Shown here in pieces: positions 38,636 through 49,170 of a stretch of 53,983 nt of DNA (positions within the stretch are counted from its first letter, which is position 1; the number at the start of each line of letters is the position of its first letter). Under the pieces are notes generated by a model, which was given only the letters and a program-made list of their open reading frames with translations, searched no databases and was not told where the DNA came from. Origin of the DNA: Bacillus timonensis (GTDB lineage Bacteria; Bacillota; Bacilli; Bacillales; Bacillaceae_L); NCBI RefSeq assembly GCF_000285535.1, contig NZ_HE610992.1, positions 1-53,983 on the forward strand. The letters are read 5' to 3'. The translations under genes were made by a program, and so were the position numbers.

Positions 38636-39376
38636 GTGCAAAAAGGCACATTGAAGCAAATTCTATTAATTACGGATGGTTGTTCAAACCAAGGGGAAGA
38701 TCCGATTGCAATGGCAGCACTTGCTAGAGAGCAAGGTGTTACGATTAATGTCATTGGTGTAGTTGAGCAAGATACAATTGATGAACAAGGAATGCAGGAA
38801 ATAGAAGGAATGGCTTCAGCCGGTGGTGGTGTGAGTCAAATTGTCTATTCGACTCAATTATCACAAACTGTCCAAATGGTGACCAAGCAAGCTATGACAC
38901 AAACCCTTCAGGGAGTGGTCAACAAAGAGCTGCAACAGATTCTTGGAGCAAAGACATCAATGGAAGACCTCCCGCCAGAAAAACGCGGAGAAGTGATGGA
39001 AGTTGTAGATGAGCTTGGTGAAACCGTTGATTTAGAGGTTCTAGTTTTAGTCGATACGAGTGCGAGTATGAAGCATAAATTACCTACTGTAAAGGAGGCC
39101 TTGCTCGATCTCTCAATTAGCCTAAATGCGAGAATGGGAGATAACCAATTTTCCGTATTTGTATTTCCAGGGAAAAAGGTTGAAGTAGAAAGAGTATTAG
39201 ATTGGACCCCGAGATTAGAATCTTTATCTAGTATTTTTCCAAAGCTTACTACAGGCGGAATCACACCAACAGGTCCGGCGATACGTGAAGCACTTACCTA
39301 CTTCAAGAAAAAAAGATCATTAAGGAGTTTGTTGTCTCGTGATGATGAACAATACTACGAAGAGTCAGGCATGTAA
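38636..39376 (+). CDS. yabS: YabS, von Willebrand factor A domain protein
   Basis: A 246-residue cytosolic protein with a VWA-type fold. A truncated first half begins KQILLITDGCSNQGEDP, and a second part carries the MIDAS motif VLVDTSASMKHKLP near 141-154, with TTGGITPTGPAI further on. The function is unknown. It is a fixed neighbour of spoIIE and the kinase gene yabT in Bacillus. AGGAGGGG lies before GTG 38636. It overlaps yabT by 38 bp. Confidence 0.9.
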   Translation: MQKGTLKQILLITDGCSNQGEDPIAMAALAREQGVTINVIGVVEQDTIDEQGMQEIEGMASAGGGVSQIVYSTQLSQTVQMVTKQAMTQTLQGVVNKELQQILGAKTSMEDLPPEKRGEVMEVVDELGETVDLEVLVLVDTSASMKHKLPTVKEALLDLSISLNARMGDNQFSVFVFPGKKVEVERVLDWTPRLESLSSIFPKLTTGGITPTGPAIREALTYFKKKRSLRSLLSRDDEQYYEESGM

Positions 39377-40361
39377 TGTTTCCCCGGGTACTGTCATTAC
39401 TGGAAAATGGCATAAAAAATCATATCGCGTAGTAAGACCTTTAGGACAAGGTGCCAATGGTATTGTGTATTTGGCAGAGAGTATGAGCGGTCCTGTGGCT
39501 ATAAAAATTAGCGGGAATGGCGTGACAATTACTTCAGAAGTAAATGTGCTGAAACACTTTTCTAAGGTTCAAGGCTCTGCCCTTGGGCCTTCTTTTATCG
39601 ATGTGGATGATTGGATTAGGCCGGGGGTCGCAAGTCCAATCTCCTTTTATGTGATGGAATACATTCGTGGAGAAAGCTTTTTATCTTTTATTGAAAAAAG
39701 AGGAAAAGAGTGGACAGGGATTCTTTGTTTGCAATTGTTGTCGGATTTGGACCGGCTCCATCAGGAAGGCTGGGTATTTGGAGACTTAAAACCTGATAAT
39801 TTACTTGTTAGTGGGAATCCTCCAAAGATACGCTGTATCGATGTTGGCGGAACGACTATACAGGGAAGGGCAATAAAGGAATTCACTGAATTTTTTGATC
39901 GGGGCTATTGGGGTGCAGGTTCAAGAAAGGCAGAAGCCTCTTATGATTTATTTGCAGTTGCGATGATTTTAATTAATGTAGCATATCCAAATCGATTTAC
40001 CCGAACAAACGAGCCAGTGAAACAATTAAAATCAATCATTGCAAATACGGATTCCTTACGAAAAATTGACTCGGTGCTTTATCAAGCGATTGATGGGAAG
40101 TATCAACGTGCGGCTGAAATGCGTAGAGATTTAGTCATGAAATTAAGCCAGGCAAAAAAAGATCAATCTACTATACAAAAAACACGTACAGCAAGAAAAC
40201 AACAAACTAAGACCGGAACAGCAAAATCTCGTCCCAATTTTTCAAGAGCAAATAGACAACCAAAGCCGAAGAAACAAAAAGGTGGCGTTCTTGAAACAGT
40301 ACTATTGCTCCTATTTGTGTCGCTTGGATATTTGCTTTATCTATATGGACAAATTCTGTAA
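39339..40361 (+). CDS. yabT: YabT, Ser/Thr protein kinase of sporulation
   Basis: A 340-residue Hanks-type kinase that in B. subtilis is activated by DNA and phosphorylates RecA during spore development. It has the glycine loop LGQGANGIVYLAE, VAIK with the ATP lysine, and a catalytic loop FGDLKPDNL in which Gly-Asp replaces Arg-Asp. DVGG stands where DFG is usual. A basic DNA-binding region follows, then a C-terminal transmembrane helix (VLETVLLLLFVSLGYLLYLY). The start is GTG 39339 or ATG 39342; AAGGAG lies upstream. The 38-bp overlap with yabS implies coupling. Confidence 0.92.
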   Translation: MMMNNTTKSQACNVSPGTVITGKWHKKSYRVVRPLGQGANGIVYLAESMSGPVAIKISGNGVTITSEVNVLKHFSKVQGSALGPSFIDVDDWIRPGVASPISFYVMEYIRGESFLSFIEKRGKEWTGILCLQLLSDLDRLHQEGWVFGDLKPDNLLVSGNPPKIRCIDVGGTTIQGRAIKEFTEFFDRGYWGAGSRKAEASYDLFAVAMILINVAYPNRFTRTNEPVKQLKSIIANTDSLRKIDSVLYQAIDGKYQRAAEMRRDLVMKLSQAKKDQSTIQKTRTARKQQTKTGTAKSRPNFSRANRQPKPKKQKGGVLETVLLLLFVSLGYLLYLYGQIL

Positions 40362-40426
40362 AAATAAACCGGAAAGTGATACGATAAAATTATCGTTTTA
40401 GATAAGTAAAAAGGATTGGTCCAATA

Positions 40427-41812
40427 ATGATTGAAAAGGTAAACCAGTTTATTCAAAAACATGAATTAATTAAAGAAGGCTCAACAATAATAGTAGGGGT
40501 ATCCGGAGGTCCGGATTCCCTTGCTCTGCTTCACTATTTATTTCACCAACAGAAGGAATCAACACTTATTGCTGCACATGTTGACCATATGTTTAGAGGG
40601 AAAGAATCAGAAGAGGATTTATTATATGTAAGAGAATTTTGCGAATCATATCAGATTCCTTTTGAATCAATCCAAGTTGATGTGACATCCTATAAAAAGG
40701 AACACAGTATAAGCTCCCAAGTAGCTGCAAGGGAAGTGAGATATGATTTTTTTGCTGACGTTATGCGGAAGTATAAAGCTGAATATTTAGCACTTGGCCA
40801 CCACGGAGATGACCAAATTGAAACTATTTTAATGCGTTTAGTCCGTGGCAGTAAGGGAATCGGCTATGCCGGTATGCAGGTAAAACGTCCCTTTTCATGC
40901 GGTTCCATCATTCGACCTTTTTTAGCAGTTACGAAAGCTGATATTGAAAAATATTGTCTTGAATTGAGTCTTGTTCCAAAACGTGATCCATCCAATGACA
41001 GAGACGACTATACAAGAAACCGATTTAGACATCATGTTCTTCCTTTTTTAAAACAGGAAAACCCAGCAGTTCATGAACATTTTTTGCGATTTAATCAGTA
41101 CATTACAGAAGATAATCAAGTTTTAGATGAATTAACAATTGAAAAAATGAATAAAGTAATGAAAAGGAATGGAGAAAACGATATAGAGATTGAAATATCC
41201 CCCTTTCTGGCAATGCCAAAATCTTTACAAAGAAGAGGGATTCAACTAATATTAAACTATCTCTACAAAGAGCTTCCTCATTCTCTTTCTGCCGTACATA
41301 TTGACAATTTGATAACCTTTTTGGAAAGTAATCATCCATCAGGAGAATTGCATTTTCCAGCGGGTCTACGAATTGTGAAATCTTATGATAGTTGTACATA
41401 TACTTATAAGGATTGTAAGGAAAAGCCAAGCCCCTATCGATTTCGTATTGATACACCCGGGCTATACAAACTTGAAGATGGTAGTGAGATAAAGAGTCAG
41501 ATAAGGAAGGATTATCCTCAAGCATTGGTCGGAAATGATTGTTTTGTCATCGATCCAGATACCATTCATTTGCCAATTTTTGTCCGGACTAGAAAAGTGG
41601 GAGATAAAATGACAGTAAAAGGAATGAATGGATCGAAAAAAGTGAAGGATATTTTCATTGATGAAAAAATTCCCCTTCACCGGCGTGACCTTTGGCCGAT
41701 TGTAGAGGATGAACAAGGAGAGGTCTTGTGGCTTCCAGGATTAAAAAAGTCATCATATGAAGCAACAAGTAAAACAAAATCAAACTATATCGTACTACAA
41801 TACACGCAATGA
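40427..41812 (+). CDS. tilS: tRNA(Ile)-lysidine synthase
   Basis: Converts C34 of the CAU-anticodon tRNA-Ile to lysidine so that it reads AUA. The 461-residue enzyme has the PP-loop [12 protein letters not shown] (SGGPDS at 26-31), the HVDHMFRG segment, [16 protein letters not shown], the RPF substrate-binding region and a C-terminal TilS domain ending in a [18 protein letters not shown] stretch. The binding site AAAAGGA is adequate for ATG 40427. hpt follows after 19 bp, the conserved tilS-hpt-ftsH order. Confidence 0.96.
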   Translation: MIEKVNQFIQKHELIKEGSTIIVGVSGGPDSLALLHYLFHQQKESTLIAAHVDHMFRGKESEEDLLYVREFCESYQIPFESIQVDVTSYKKEHSISSQVAAREVRYDFFADVMRKYKAEYLALGHHGDDQIETILMRLVRGSKGIGYAGMQVKRPFSCGSIIRPFLAVTKADIEKYCLELSLVPKRDPSNDRDDYTRNRFRHHVLPFLKQENPAVHEHFLRFNQYITEDNQVLDELTIEKMNKVMKRNGENDIEIEISPFLAMPKSLQRRGIQLILNYLYKELPHSLSAVHIDNLITFLESNHPSGELHFPAGLRIVKSYDSCTYTYKDCKEKPSPYRFRIDTPGLYKLEDGSEIKSQIRKDYPQALVGNDCFVIDPDTIHLPIFVRTRKVGDKMTVKGMNGSKKVKDIFIDEKIPLHRRDLWPIVEDEQGEVLWLPGLKKSSYEATSKTKSNYIVLQYTQ

Positions 41813-41831
41813 TTTAGGGGGCTTTAAAAGC

Positions 41832-42371
41832 ATGAAGCAGGATATCGAGAAGGTACTATTTAGTGAGGAAGAAATTCAGCAAAAAATTAAAGAATTAGGC
41901 AATACTTTAACAGAAGACTATAAGGATAAATTTCCTTTAGCTATTGGAATTTTAAAAGGCGCAATGCCTTTTATGGGCGATTTGTTAAAAAGAGTGGATA
42001 CATACTTGGAAATGGATTTTATGGATGTATCAAGTTATGGTAACTCAACAGTTTCTTCTGGAGAGGTTAAAATTATCAAGGACTTGGACACATCTGTAGA
42101 AGGAAGGGATATCCTTGTAATTGAGGATATTATCGATAGTGGCCTTACGCTAAGCTATATCGTTGAATTATTCCGTTATCGAAAAGCAAAATCCATTAAA
42201 ATTGTCACACTATTGGATAAGCCTACTGGAAGAAAAGCCGATATTAACGCAGACTATGTTGGATTTATTGTCCCTGATGAGTTTGTTGTTGGGTATGGTT
42301 TAGACTATGCTGAGAAATATCGCAATTTACCGTACATCGGTGTATTAAAACCTGAAGTTTATTCAGAATAG
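41832..42371 (+). CDS. hpt: Hypoxanthine-guanine phosphoribosyltransferase
   Basis: Salvages hypoxanthine and guanine with PRPP. It is 179 residues and nearly the B. subtilis length, with [12 protein letters not shown], the conserved [15 protein letters not shown] loop and the PRPP motif [11 protein letters not shown] (97-107). ATG 41832 is chosen with TAGGGGGC (41814-41822) upstream; the earlier in-frame ATG lies inside tilS and is not conserved. In B. subtilis HprT also contacts TilS and FtsH. Confidence 0.96.
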   Translation: MKQDIEKVLFSEEEIQQKIKELGNTLTEDYKDKFPLAIGILKGAMPFMGDLLKRVDTYLEMDFMDVSSYGNSTVSSGEVKIIKDLDTSVEGRDILVIEDIIDSGLTLSYIVELFRYRKAKSIKIVTLLDKPTGRKADINADYVGFIVPDEFVVGYGLDYAEKYRNLPYIGVLKPEVYSE

Positions 42372-42422
42372 ATTTCCTGTTGTACTTTTTTGAAACCTAT
42401 TCGAAGGTTAAACGTATATGAT

Positions 42423-42452
42423 TTGAATAGCAATTATTATCTATGATACTAT
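42423..42452 (+). promoter_or_regulatory. Putative sigma-A promoter of ftsH
   Basis: TTGAAT (42423-42428), an 18-bp spacer and TACTAT (42447-42452), about 35 bp before the start codon. Confidence 0.5.
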
Positions 42453-42488
42453 TTACTATAGTTTGTTCACCGTGGGAGGAGGTAAGGG

Positions 42489-44429
42489 ATGAATCGGATT
42501 TTTAGAAACGTCATATTCTATTTACTCATATTTTTAGTCATTATCGGTGTGGTAAGTTTCTTCCAAGGAGCCAACGGCCAGCCGGAAGTGATGAAATATG
42601 GCAAGTTTGTTGAACATCTCGAAGCTGGGGATGTAAAAAATATTACGGTACAACCCGAAAGAGGCGTCTTTGAAGTAAGAGGCCAGTTAAAAAGCTATGA
42701 TAAGGATAAATTTTTTGTCACAAATATCATAGGTAGTCAAAAAGAAGTTGATCGGATTTATGAAGCTGCAAAAACAGCTGACGTAGATGTACTAAAGGCA
42801 AAAGAAACAAGTGGTTGGGTAACCTTCTTTACCTCGATTATTCCATTTGTTATTATCTTTATTTTATTCTTCTTCCTACTTAACCAAGCTCAAGGTGGCG
42901 GAAGTAGGGTTATGAACTTTGGTAAGAGTAAAGCAAAGTTATATAGCGAAGAAAAGAAAAAGGTTAAATTTAAAGATGTTGCCGGTGCAGATGAAGAAAA
43001 ACAAGAGCTTATTGAAGTTGTAGAGTTCCTAAAAGACCCACGCAAATTTGCTGAGTTAGGTGCAAGAATACCAAAAGGAATCCTTCTTGTTGGACCTCCA
43101 GGTACAGGTAAAACTTTGCTTGCCCGTGCGTGTGCTGGTGAAGCAGGAGTTCCATTTTTCTCTATAAGTGGTTCTGACTTCGTAGAAATGTTTGTTGGGG
43201 TCGGTGCTTCACGTGTACGTGACTTATTTGAAAACGCGAAGAAAAATGCGCCTTGTATCATTTTTATAGATGAAATTGATGCTGTTGGTCGTCAACGTGG
43301 TGCAGGTCTTGGGGGCGGTCACGATGAGCGTGAACAAACCCTAAACCAATTGCTAGTTGAGATGGACGGATTCGGTGCAAATGAAGGGATTATCATCGTT
43401 GCAGCAACAAACCGTCCAGATATTCTAGATCCAGCCCTTTTACGTCCTGGACGTTTCGACCGTCAAATTACAGTTGATCGCCCAGATGTTAAAGGAAGAG
43501 AAGCGGTATTACGAGTTCACGCACGTAACAAGCCTCTTGATGAGTCAGTTGACTTAAAAGCAATTGCAGCAAGAACACCAGGTTTCTCTGGTGCTGACTT
43601 AGAAAACTTATTAAATGAAGCTGCGCTTGTTGCAGCTCGCCAAAACAAGAAGAAAATCGATATGACTGATTTAGATGAAGCATCAGACCGTGTAATCGCA
43701 GGTCCTGCGAAAAAGAATCGTGTTATTTCGAAAAAGGAACGCAATATCGTGGCATTCCATGAAGCCGGACATACTGTAATTGGAATGGTGCTTGATGAAG
43801 CTGATATGGTTCATAAGGTAACTATTGTCCCTCGTGGTCAAGCTGGTGGTTATGCGGTAATGCTTCCAAAAGAAGACCGTTACTTCATGACAAAACCAGA
43901 ATTGCTAGATAAAATTACTGGTCTATTAGGTGGCCGTGTAGCCGAGGAAATTACATTTGGAGAAGTAAGTACTGGTGCTCACAATGACTTCCAACGTGCT
44001 ACAGGCATTGCTCGAAAAATGGTAACCGAATATGGAATGAGTGAAAAATTAGGTCCACTTCAATTCGGTCAAGCACAAGGTGGTCAAGTGTTCTTAGGAC
44101 GCGACATCCATAATGAGCAAAACTACAGTGATGCAATTGCACACGAAATTGATCTCGAGATTCAACGCTTTATTAAAGAAAGCTATGAGAAAGCGAGACA
44201 AATTCTTACAGAAAATCAAGATAAACTTAAGCTTATCGCTGAAACATTACTTGAGATTGAAACGTTAGATGCTGCCCAAATTAAGAGCTTGTTCGAAGAA
44301 GGAAAATTGCCTGATCGACCAGTAGCTTCTGAAAGTGCAGAAAAACCGAAAGACGATGTAAAAGTTACAATTAACTCTAAAAAAGAAGAGGAAGTAACTG
44401 ATAGCGAAAATAAGAATAAAGATGAGTAA
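42489..44429 (+). CDS. ftsH: ATP-dependent membrane metalloprotease FtsH
   Basis: Hexameric AAA+ protease that degrades membrane and regulatory proteins, including Spo0E-type inhibitors of sporulation in B. subtilis. The 646-residue protein has two transmembrane segments (about 6-25 and 113-133), Walker A GPPGTGKT at 202-209, the [10 protein letters not shown] Walker B, SRH arginines in RPGRFDR, and the zinc site HEAGH at 424-428. The C-terminus is acidic and low-complexity. GGGAGGAGG precedes ATG 42489. Confidence 0.97.
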   Translation: MNRIFRNVIFYLLIFLVIIGVVSFFQGANGQPEVMKYGKFVEHLEAGDVKNITVQPERGVFEVRGQLKSYDKDKFFVTNIIGSQKEVDRIYEAAKTADVDVLKAKETSGWVTFFTSIIPFVIIFILFFFLLNQAQGGGSRVMNFGKSKAKLYSEEKKKVKFKDVAGADEEKQELIEVVEFLKDPRKFAELGARIPKGILLVGPPGTGKTLLARACAGEAGVPFFSISGSDFVEMFVGVGASRVRDLFENAKKNAPCIIFIDEIDAVGRQRGAGLGGGHDEREQTLNQLLVEMDGFGANEGIIIVAATNRPDILDPALLRPGRFDRQITVDRPDVKGREAVLRVHARNKPLDESVDLKAIAARTPGFSGADLENLLNEAALVAARQNKKKIDMTDLDEASDRVIAGPAKKNRVISKKERNIVAFHEAGHTVIGMVLDEADMVHKVTIVPRGQAGGYAVMLPKEDRYFMTKPELLDKITGLLGGRVAEEITFGEVSTGAHNDFQRATGIARKMVTEYGMSEKLGPLQFGQAQGGQVFLGRDIHNEQNYSDAIAHEIDLEIQRFIKESYEKARQILTENQDKLKLIAETLLEIETLDAAQIKSLFEEGKLPDRPVASESAEKPKDDVKVTINSKKEEEVTDSENKNKDE

Positions 44430-44432
44430 AGA

Positions 44433-44468
44433 AAAAGGTGTCTACACGCGAATGTAGGCGCCTTTTTT
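44433..44468 (+). terminator. Terminator after ftsH
   Basis: A 14-bp stem with two G-U pairs (44433-44446 with 44453-44466) ends in T residues. Confidence 0.8.
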
Positions 44469-44526
44469 GTAATCATGAAACCTTTTTCATGTAAACATTA
44501 AATTGTGGAATAATAAAAACTAGGTG

Positions 44527-44535
44527 TGGTATGAT
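44527..44535 (+). promoter_or_regulatory. Extended -10 promoter of coaX
   Basis: TGGTATGAT gives TGn plus a near-consensus -10. Transcription would start near 44542, seven bases before an 11-bp hairpin. Confidence 0.5.
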
Positions 44536-44548
44536 GTTTCCATTAAGG

Positions 44549-44589
44549 AACTTTATTCACCCGGGGATGAGCCTCTTCTGAGTAAAGTT
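44549..44589 (+). promoter_or_regulatory. Leader hairpin before coaX
   Basis: AACTTTATTCA (44549-44559) pairs with TGAGTAAAGTT (44579-44589), with one G-U pair and a 19-base GC-rich loop. There is no T run after it, so it is not a simple terminator. It lies at the 5' end of the predicted coaX transcript. Confidence 0.5.
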
Positions 44590-44612
44590 GATTAGGAAGT
44601 TGGGGGTACTTC

Positions 44613-45428
44613 ATGATTTTTGTTTTTGATGTTGGAAACACAAATATGGTTCTAGGGGTATTTGAAAATGATGACTTAAAACATCATTGGAGGATTGAAA
44701 CCAGCCGAAACAAAACAGAAGATGAGTATGGGCTCGTTATAAAATCGTTATTAGAACATGAAGGATTAACATTCAACGATATCAATGGGATTATTATGTC
44801 CTCTGTCGTTCCACCGATAATGTTTGCTCTGGAACGAATGTGTCTTAAGTATTTTGGTATCAAACCTTTGGTCGTGGGGCCGGGAATTAAGACAGGCTTA
44901 AATATTAAATACGATAACCCAAAGGAAGTTGGAGCTGACCGGATTGTCAATGCTGTTGCGGGAATTCATATATACGGAAGCCCGCTTATCATTGTTGATT
45001 TTGGTACAGCCACAACATACTGCTACATAAATGAGAAAAGTCAATACATAGGAGGGGCGATTGCACCTGGTATTGCGATTTCAACTGAAGCTTTGTATTC
45101 AAGGGCTGCAAAGTTGCCAAGAATTGAAATAGCACGTCCTGACGGTGTAATTGGGAGAAACACAGTAAGTGCTATGCAGGCTGGTATTTTATTTGGTTAC
45201 GTTGGTCAAGTTGAAGGTATAGTTGCCCGTATCAAAGCACAAGCAGTTGAAAAGCCTAAGGTAATTGCCACCGGTGGACTAGCGTCGCTAATTGCGACGG
45301 AGTCCAAAGCTATTGATGAAGTTGACCCATTTTTGACCTTAAAGGGATTACAACTCATCTATAAACGTAACACAGAAACAAAAGGGTTTGAACATCAGGC
45401 GATAACACGAAAAGGAGAACTGAAATGA
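44613..45428 (+). CDS. coaX: Type III pantothenate kinase
   Basis: First step of coenzyme A synthesis, by the CoaX enzyme of the ASKHA fold. The 271-residue product has [15 protein letters not shown] at the N-terminus, the [16 protein letters not shown] segment, [23 protein letters not shown] and [16 protein letters not shown] lies before ATG 44613. The stop overlaps the hslO start as ATGA, forming coaX-hslO-yacD. Confidence 0.96.
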   Translation: MIFVFDVGNTNMVLGVFENDDLKHHWRIETSRNKTEDEYGLVIKSLLEHEGLTFNDINGIIMSSVVPPIMFALERMCLKYFGIKPLVVGPGIKTGLNIKYDNPKEVGADRIVNAVAGIHIYGSPLIIVDFGTATTYCYINEKSQYIGGAIAPGIAISTEALYSRAAKLPRIEIARPDGVIGRNTVSAMQAGILFGYVGQVEGIVARIKAQAVEKPKVIATGGLASLIATESKAIDEVDPFLTLKGLQLIYKRNTETKGFEHQAITRKGELK

Positions 45429-46303
45429 GTGATTATTTAATTAAAGCGTTAGCGTATAATGGTCAGGTTCGAGCATATGCGATAAATTCTACAGAAACGG
45501 TTGCCGAGGCACAAAGACGTCATTATACATGGCCTACTGCTTCTGCGGCACTTGGTAGAACAATGACAGCAGGGGTAATGTTAGGAGCTACCCTAAAGGG
45601 TGAAGACAAACTTACTATTAAAGTTGAGGGTGGCGGACCAATCGGAATTATCCTTGTCGACACCAATGCAAAAGGTGAGGTAAGAGGATATGTGACAAAC
45701 CCACAAACTCATTTTGATTTAAATGAACACGGCAAACTTGATGTAAGACGAGCTGTTGGAACAGACGGTACCTTAACGATTGTAAAAGATATTGGAATGA
45801 GGGATCAATTCTCCGGTCAAGTTCCGATTGTATCAGGAGAGCTTGGAGAAGATTTTACCTATTATCTCGTTTCTTCTGAACAAACCCCATCATCCGTTGG
45901 GGTAGGGGTTTTAGTGAACCCAGATAACTCCATTTTAGCTGCGGGTGGATTCCTAATCCAGCTTATGCCGGGTACGGATGAGGACACAATCGGACAAATT
46001 GAAAAAAGACTTCAAGAAATCCCGCCAATTTCAAAAATGATCGAAAAAGGTCTTACTCCTGAGGATATTTTGGGGGAAATCGTCGGTAAGGACAATCTTA
46101 AAATCCTTGAAAAAATGCCGGTTTCCTTTGTTTGTCCATGTTCAAGAGAACGAATTGAAAGTGCGATTATTAGCCTGGGGACTGATGAAATAGAGGCAAT
46201 GATTGAGGAAGACGGAAAAGCGGAAGCACAATGCCATTTTTGTAACGAAAAATATCATTTTTCTAAAGAAGAGTTAATAGAATTAAAAAACCAAGCAAAG
46301 TAA
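45425..46303 (+). CDS. hslO: Redox-regulated chaperone Hsp33
   Basis: Holdase activated by oxidative unfolding. The 292-residue protein has the N-terminal chaperone domain ([22 protein letters not shown] in parts) and the C-terminal redox switch with zinc-binding C237 and C239 (VCPCSRE) and C270 and C273 (CHFC). ATG 45425 overlaps coaX by 4 bp. The yacD start is 20 bp after its stop. Confidence 0.97.
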   Translation: MSDYLIKALAYNGQVRAYAINSTETVAEAQRRHYTWPTASAALGRTMTAGVMLGATLKGEDKLTIKVEGGGPIGIILVDTNAKGEVRGYVTNPQTHFDLNEHGKLDVRRAVGTDGTLTIVKDIGMRDQFSGQVPIVSGELGEDFTYYLVSSEQTPSSVGVGVLVNPDNSILAAGGFLIQLMPGTDEDTIGQIEKRLQEIPPISKMIEKGLTPEDILGEIVGKDNLKILEKMPVSFVCPCSRERIESAIISLGTDEIEAMIEEDGKAEAQCHFCNEKYHFSKEELIELKNQAK

Positions 46304-46322
46304 GGTAGTGGGAGATGGGAAA

Positions 46323-47231
46323 ATGAATAAAAAGGTATTGTGGTCGATTATTGTTGTACTGATTCTTACAAACGGTGTGTCGGTTGCGTACTTTGCAACT
46401 AATAAAACTGGAGAAAAGACGGTTGAGGTTACTAAACCTGTAGTCGCAAGTGGCGAAGAAGAAGTTGTTGCGACAATTGGGAAAGCAACCATTACAAGAC
46501 AACAATGGTTAAATGAACTTGAGGACAGATATGGGAAACAAATTTTAGAGGAAATGATTGATGAAGAAGTCGTTCGTCAAATGGCCAAAAAGTATGACAT
46601 TGCTTTAACTGACGACTCTGTTGACCGCGAATTAACATTAATTAAGACAATGTATAATACGATTGATCATGAGAAGATCAATGATGAGCACTGGAAAGAG
46701 CAAATTGAGTTAAGCATCTTATTAGAAGAACTTTTAACGAAGGATGCTGTTATTCCTGAAGAAGATATGAAACGTTTTTATAAGGAAAACAAACATTTAT
46801 ATGAAATTCCAAAGTCATATCACATTTCTCATATTGTTGTTAAGTCAAAAGAAGCGGCTGACCAAGTGAGAGAAGAATTAGGAAACGGATCAAGCTTCTC
46901 GGCGCTTGCGATGGAGAAATCAATTGATGAGTTTTCTGCAAATCGGGGTGGAGAACTTGGATTTGTTAATGAGGATAATGGATATGCACCTGAAAATTAT
47001 CTAAAGGTTGCTGAAAAGCTAAAACCAAATGAGTGGAGTGAGCCGATTCAAGTAGATAATGGATATGCGGTCATTATTCTCCATGAAGTAATTGATGCTG
47101 TGACCTATTCATATGACGATGTTAAAGATCAAATCAAGCGTCAGATTGCCATAGATCAAATGAATGGAACTATCTCTGTTGAACCATTCTGGAAAGAACT
47201 TGGTGTAGAATGGTTCTTTGAAAAAAAGTAA
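46323..47231 (+). CDS. yacD: YacD, PrsA-like peptidyl-prolyl isomerase
   Basis: A 302-residue secreted or anchored protein with an N-terminal hydrophobic segment (VLWSIIVVLILTNGVSVAYFA), a SurA-like helical region and one parvulin domain (about 165-260: SYHISHIVVKSKEAADQV, FSANRGGELGFV, GYAVIILHEV). It lacks the lipobox Cys typical of PrsA, so it is probably retained by an uncleaved signal anchor. It likely helps fold exported proteins. ATG 46323 with GGGAGA (46310-46315) is used. Confidence 0.88.
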   Translation: MNKKVLWSIIVVLILTNGVSVAYFATNKTGEKTVEVTKPVVASGEEEVVATIGKATITRQQWLNELEDRYGKQILEEMIDEEVVRQMAKKYDIALTDDSVDRELTLIKTMYNTIDHEKINDEHWKEQIELSILLEELLTKDAVIPEEDMKRFYKENKHLYEIPKSYHISHIVVKSKEAADQVREELGNGSSFSALAMEKSIDEFSANRGGELGFVNEDNGYAPENYLKVAEKLKPNEWSEPIQVDNGYAVIILHEVIDAVTYSYDDVKDQIKRQIAIDQMNGTISVEPFWKELGVEWFFEKK

Positions 47232-47321
47232 GAGGTTCAAAGCCTATTAAAAAAGTGATACGTACTTACGTAAACACGCAATATGACAGAAAAAATTCAC
47301 AGTTAACTACAGGTAAATTCG

Positions 47322-47350
47322 TTGACTTTTACATTAAGAATTGTTAAATT
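47322..47350 (+). promoter_or_regulatory. Putative promoter of cysK
   Basis: TTGACT (47322-47327), a 17-bp spacer and TAAATT (47345-47350), preceded by TGT for an extended -10. I could not recognise a CymR operator. Confidence 0.55.
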
Positions 47351-47393
47351 GTAGATAAAACCAATAAAAATAGTAGGGATTGAGGGTGGAATC

Positions 47394-48323
47394 ATGACAA
47401 GAGTAGCAAATTCAATCTATGAATTAATCGGTCAAACACCAGTTGTAAGGCTAAATCAATTAGTTGATGAAGATAGTGCAGATGTTTATGTAAAGCTTGA
47501 ATTCTTTAACCCTGGTAGCAGTGTAAAGGACAGAATTGCTTTAGCAATGATTGAAGCAGCAGAGAAAAGCGGACAATTAAAACCAGGTGACACAATCATT
47601 GAGCCTACTAGTGGAAACACTGGTATCGGATTAGCGATGGTTGCTGCAGCTAAAGGTTATAAAGCAATCCTAGTAATGCCAGATACAATGAGTTTGGAGC
47701 GTCGTAATTTATTACGTGCATACGGTGCAGAGCTAGTTTTAACACCGGGTTCTGAAGGGATGAAAGGTGCCGTTAATAAAGCCGAAGAACTTGTTAAAGA
47801 ACATGGCTATTTCATGCCACAACAATTCAATAATCCAGCTAATCCTGAAGTTCACCGTTTAACAACAGGAAAAGAGATTGTAGAGCAAATGGGTGACCAA
47901 TTAGACGCGTTTGTTGCAGGTATTGGTACTGGTGGAACAATCACTGGAGCTGGCCCTGTTTTAAAAGAAAACTATCCAAATATAAAAATTGTAGCTGTTG
48001 AACCAGCTGATTCACCGATTCTTTCTGGTGGAAAACCTGGACCACATAAAATTCAAGGTTTAGGTGCAAATTTCGTACCAAATGTACTAAACACAGAAGT
48101 TTATGATGAAGTATTTACAGTTAAAAATGAAGAAGCAATTGAGTATGCACGCCGTACAGGTCAAGAAGAAGGATTCCTTGTAGGAATTTCTTCAGGTGCA
48201 GCTATCTTTGCAGCACTACAAGTTGCGAAAAAATTAGGTAAAGGCAAAAAGGTTCTCGCGGTTGTCCCAGATAATGGTGAGCGTTACTTAAGTACTGTTC
48301 TTTATCAATTTGACGAGCAATAA
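47394..48323 (+). CDS. cysK: Cysteine synthase A (O-acetylserine sulfhydrylase)
   Basis: PLP enzyme that makes cysteine from O-acetylserine and sulfide. It is 309 residues with the cofactor lysine K45 in [11 protein letters not shown], the [10 protein letters not shown] loop, the [12 protein letters not shown] phosphate-binding loop and the [12 protein letters not shown] segment. GAGGGTGG precedes ATG 47394. In B. subtilis CysK also pairs with the repressor CymR. It has its own terminator. Confidence 0.96.
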   Translation: MTRVANSIYELIGQTPVVRLNQLVDEDSADVYVKLEFFNPGSSVKDRIALAMIEAAEKSGQLKPGDTIIEPTSGNTGIGLAMVAAAKGYKAILVMPDTMSLERRNLLRAYGAELVLTPGSEGMKGAVNKAEELVKEHGYFMPQQFNNPANPEVHRLTTGKEIVEQMGDQLDAFVAGIGTGGTITGAGPVLKENYPNIKIVAVEPADSPILSGGKPGPHKIQGLGANFVPNVLNTEVYDEVFTVKNEEAIEYARRTGQEEGFLVGISSGAAIFAALQVAKKLGKGKKVLAVVPDNGERYLSTVLYQFDEQ

Positions 48324-48349
48324 TAGTAACTTTTGTTTGCTTGAAATCA

Positions 48350-48384
48350 AAAGAGTCTATCCTTTAGGATAAGACTCTTTTTTT
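48350..48384 (+). terminator. Terminator after cysK
   Basis: AAAGAGTC / GACTCTTT (48350-48357 with 48373-48380), extended by TATCC / GGATA across a one-base bulge, then T residues. Confidence 0.85.
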
Positions 48385-48487
48385 AATTGAAGGTGTACCA
48401 GTACCAGTAATTCATGTAAAATATAAAAATAGACGATCTAGAGATGTAAGCTATGAGCTGAGTGAAGTAGAGTTTAAAAAATTATAG
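48368..48487 (+). pseudogene. Orphan reading-frame fragment without a start codon
   Basis: The frame ending at TAG 48485-48487 reads EGVPVPVIHVKYKNRRSR then DVSYELSEVEFKKL, a composition typical of protein, but there is no ATG, GTG or TTG and no ribosome binding site. It begins within the cysK terminator, in the place where B. subtilis has pabB. I do not recognise the sequence as PabB. It may be the tail of a lost gene or chance. Confidence 0.35.
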
Positions 48488-48503
48488 TATGAGGTGAGCT
48501 AGT

Positions 48504-49097
48504 ATGATCGTAATGATTGATAATTATGATTCGTTTACATTCAATTTAGTGCAATATGTGGGAGAAATAGGAGAAGAAATTGTCGTTAAGCGAAACGACG
48601 AAATCACAGTTCGGAAAATTGATGAATTAAACCCGGATTTAATTATGATTTCACCAGGACCTTGTACACCGAATGAGGCTGGAATTAGTCTAGAGGCAAT
48701 TTCATATTTTGCTGGACGTATACCTATCTTTGGTGTTTGTCTTGGTCATCAATCTATTGCACAAGCGTTTGGTGGAGATGTAATCAAAGCACAAAGGCTA
48801 ATGCATGGGAAAACATCTGAAATCAAACATGATGGCAAAACTATTTTTTTAGGACTAGAACAGCCATTTACTGCTACGCGTTATCATTCACTACTCGTAA
48901 AGAAAGAAACACTACCAGAGTGTTTTGAAATATCGGCTGAAACAGCTGAAGGTGAAATTATGGCAATCCGTCATAAGGAATATCCTATCGAAGGAGTTCA
49001 ATTCCATCCGGAATCCATTATGACGACAGCAGGTAAACAATTAATTAATAATGTTATTAAACAATTCATTGGAAATAAAGTGAAGCAGGGTTATTAA
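48504..49097 (+). CDS. pabA: Glutamine amidotransferase subunit of aminodeoxychorismate/anthranilate synthase
   Basis: Supplies ammonia to PabB for p-aminobenzoate and, as an amphibolic subunit in B. subtilis, to TrpE. It is 197 residues with the class I glutaminase triad C79 (GVCLGHQ), H168 and E170 (FHPES), and the oxyanion SPGPC loop at 50-54. GAGGTGAG precedes ATG 48504. The partner pabB and the lyase pabC, which flank it in B. subtilis, are missing here. Confidence 0.94.
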   Translation: MIVMIDNYDSFTFNLVQYVGEIGEEIVVKRNDEITVRKIDELNPDLIMISPGPCTPNEAGISLEAISYFAGRIPIFGVCLGHQSIAQAFGGDVIKAQRLMHGKTSEIKHDGKTIFLGLEQPFTATRYHSLLVKKETLPECFEISAETAEGEIMAIRHKEYPIEGVQFHPESIMTTAGKQLINNVIKQFIGNKVKQGY

Positions 49098-49170
49098 CAT
49101 AAGCCTATTTCGGTACATAAATGAGTAGTATCGGACATGAAATGAAATGCAGAACAAAGGAGATTTGAAA

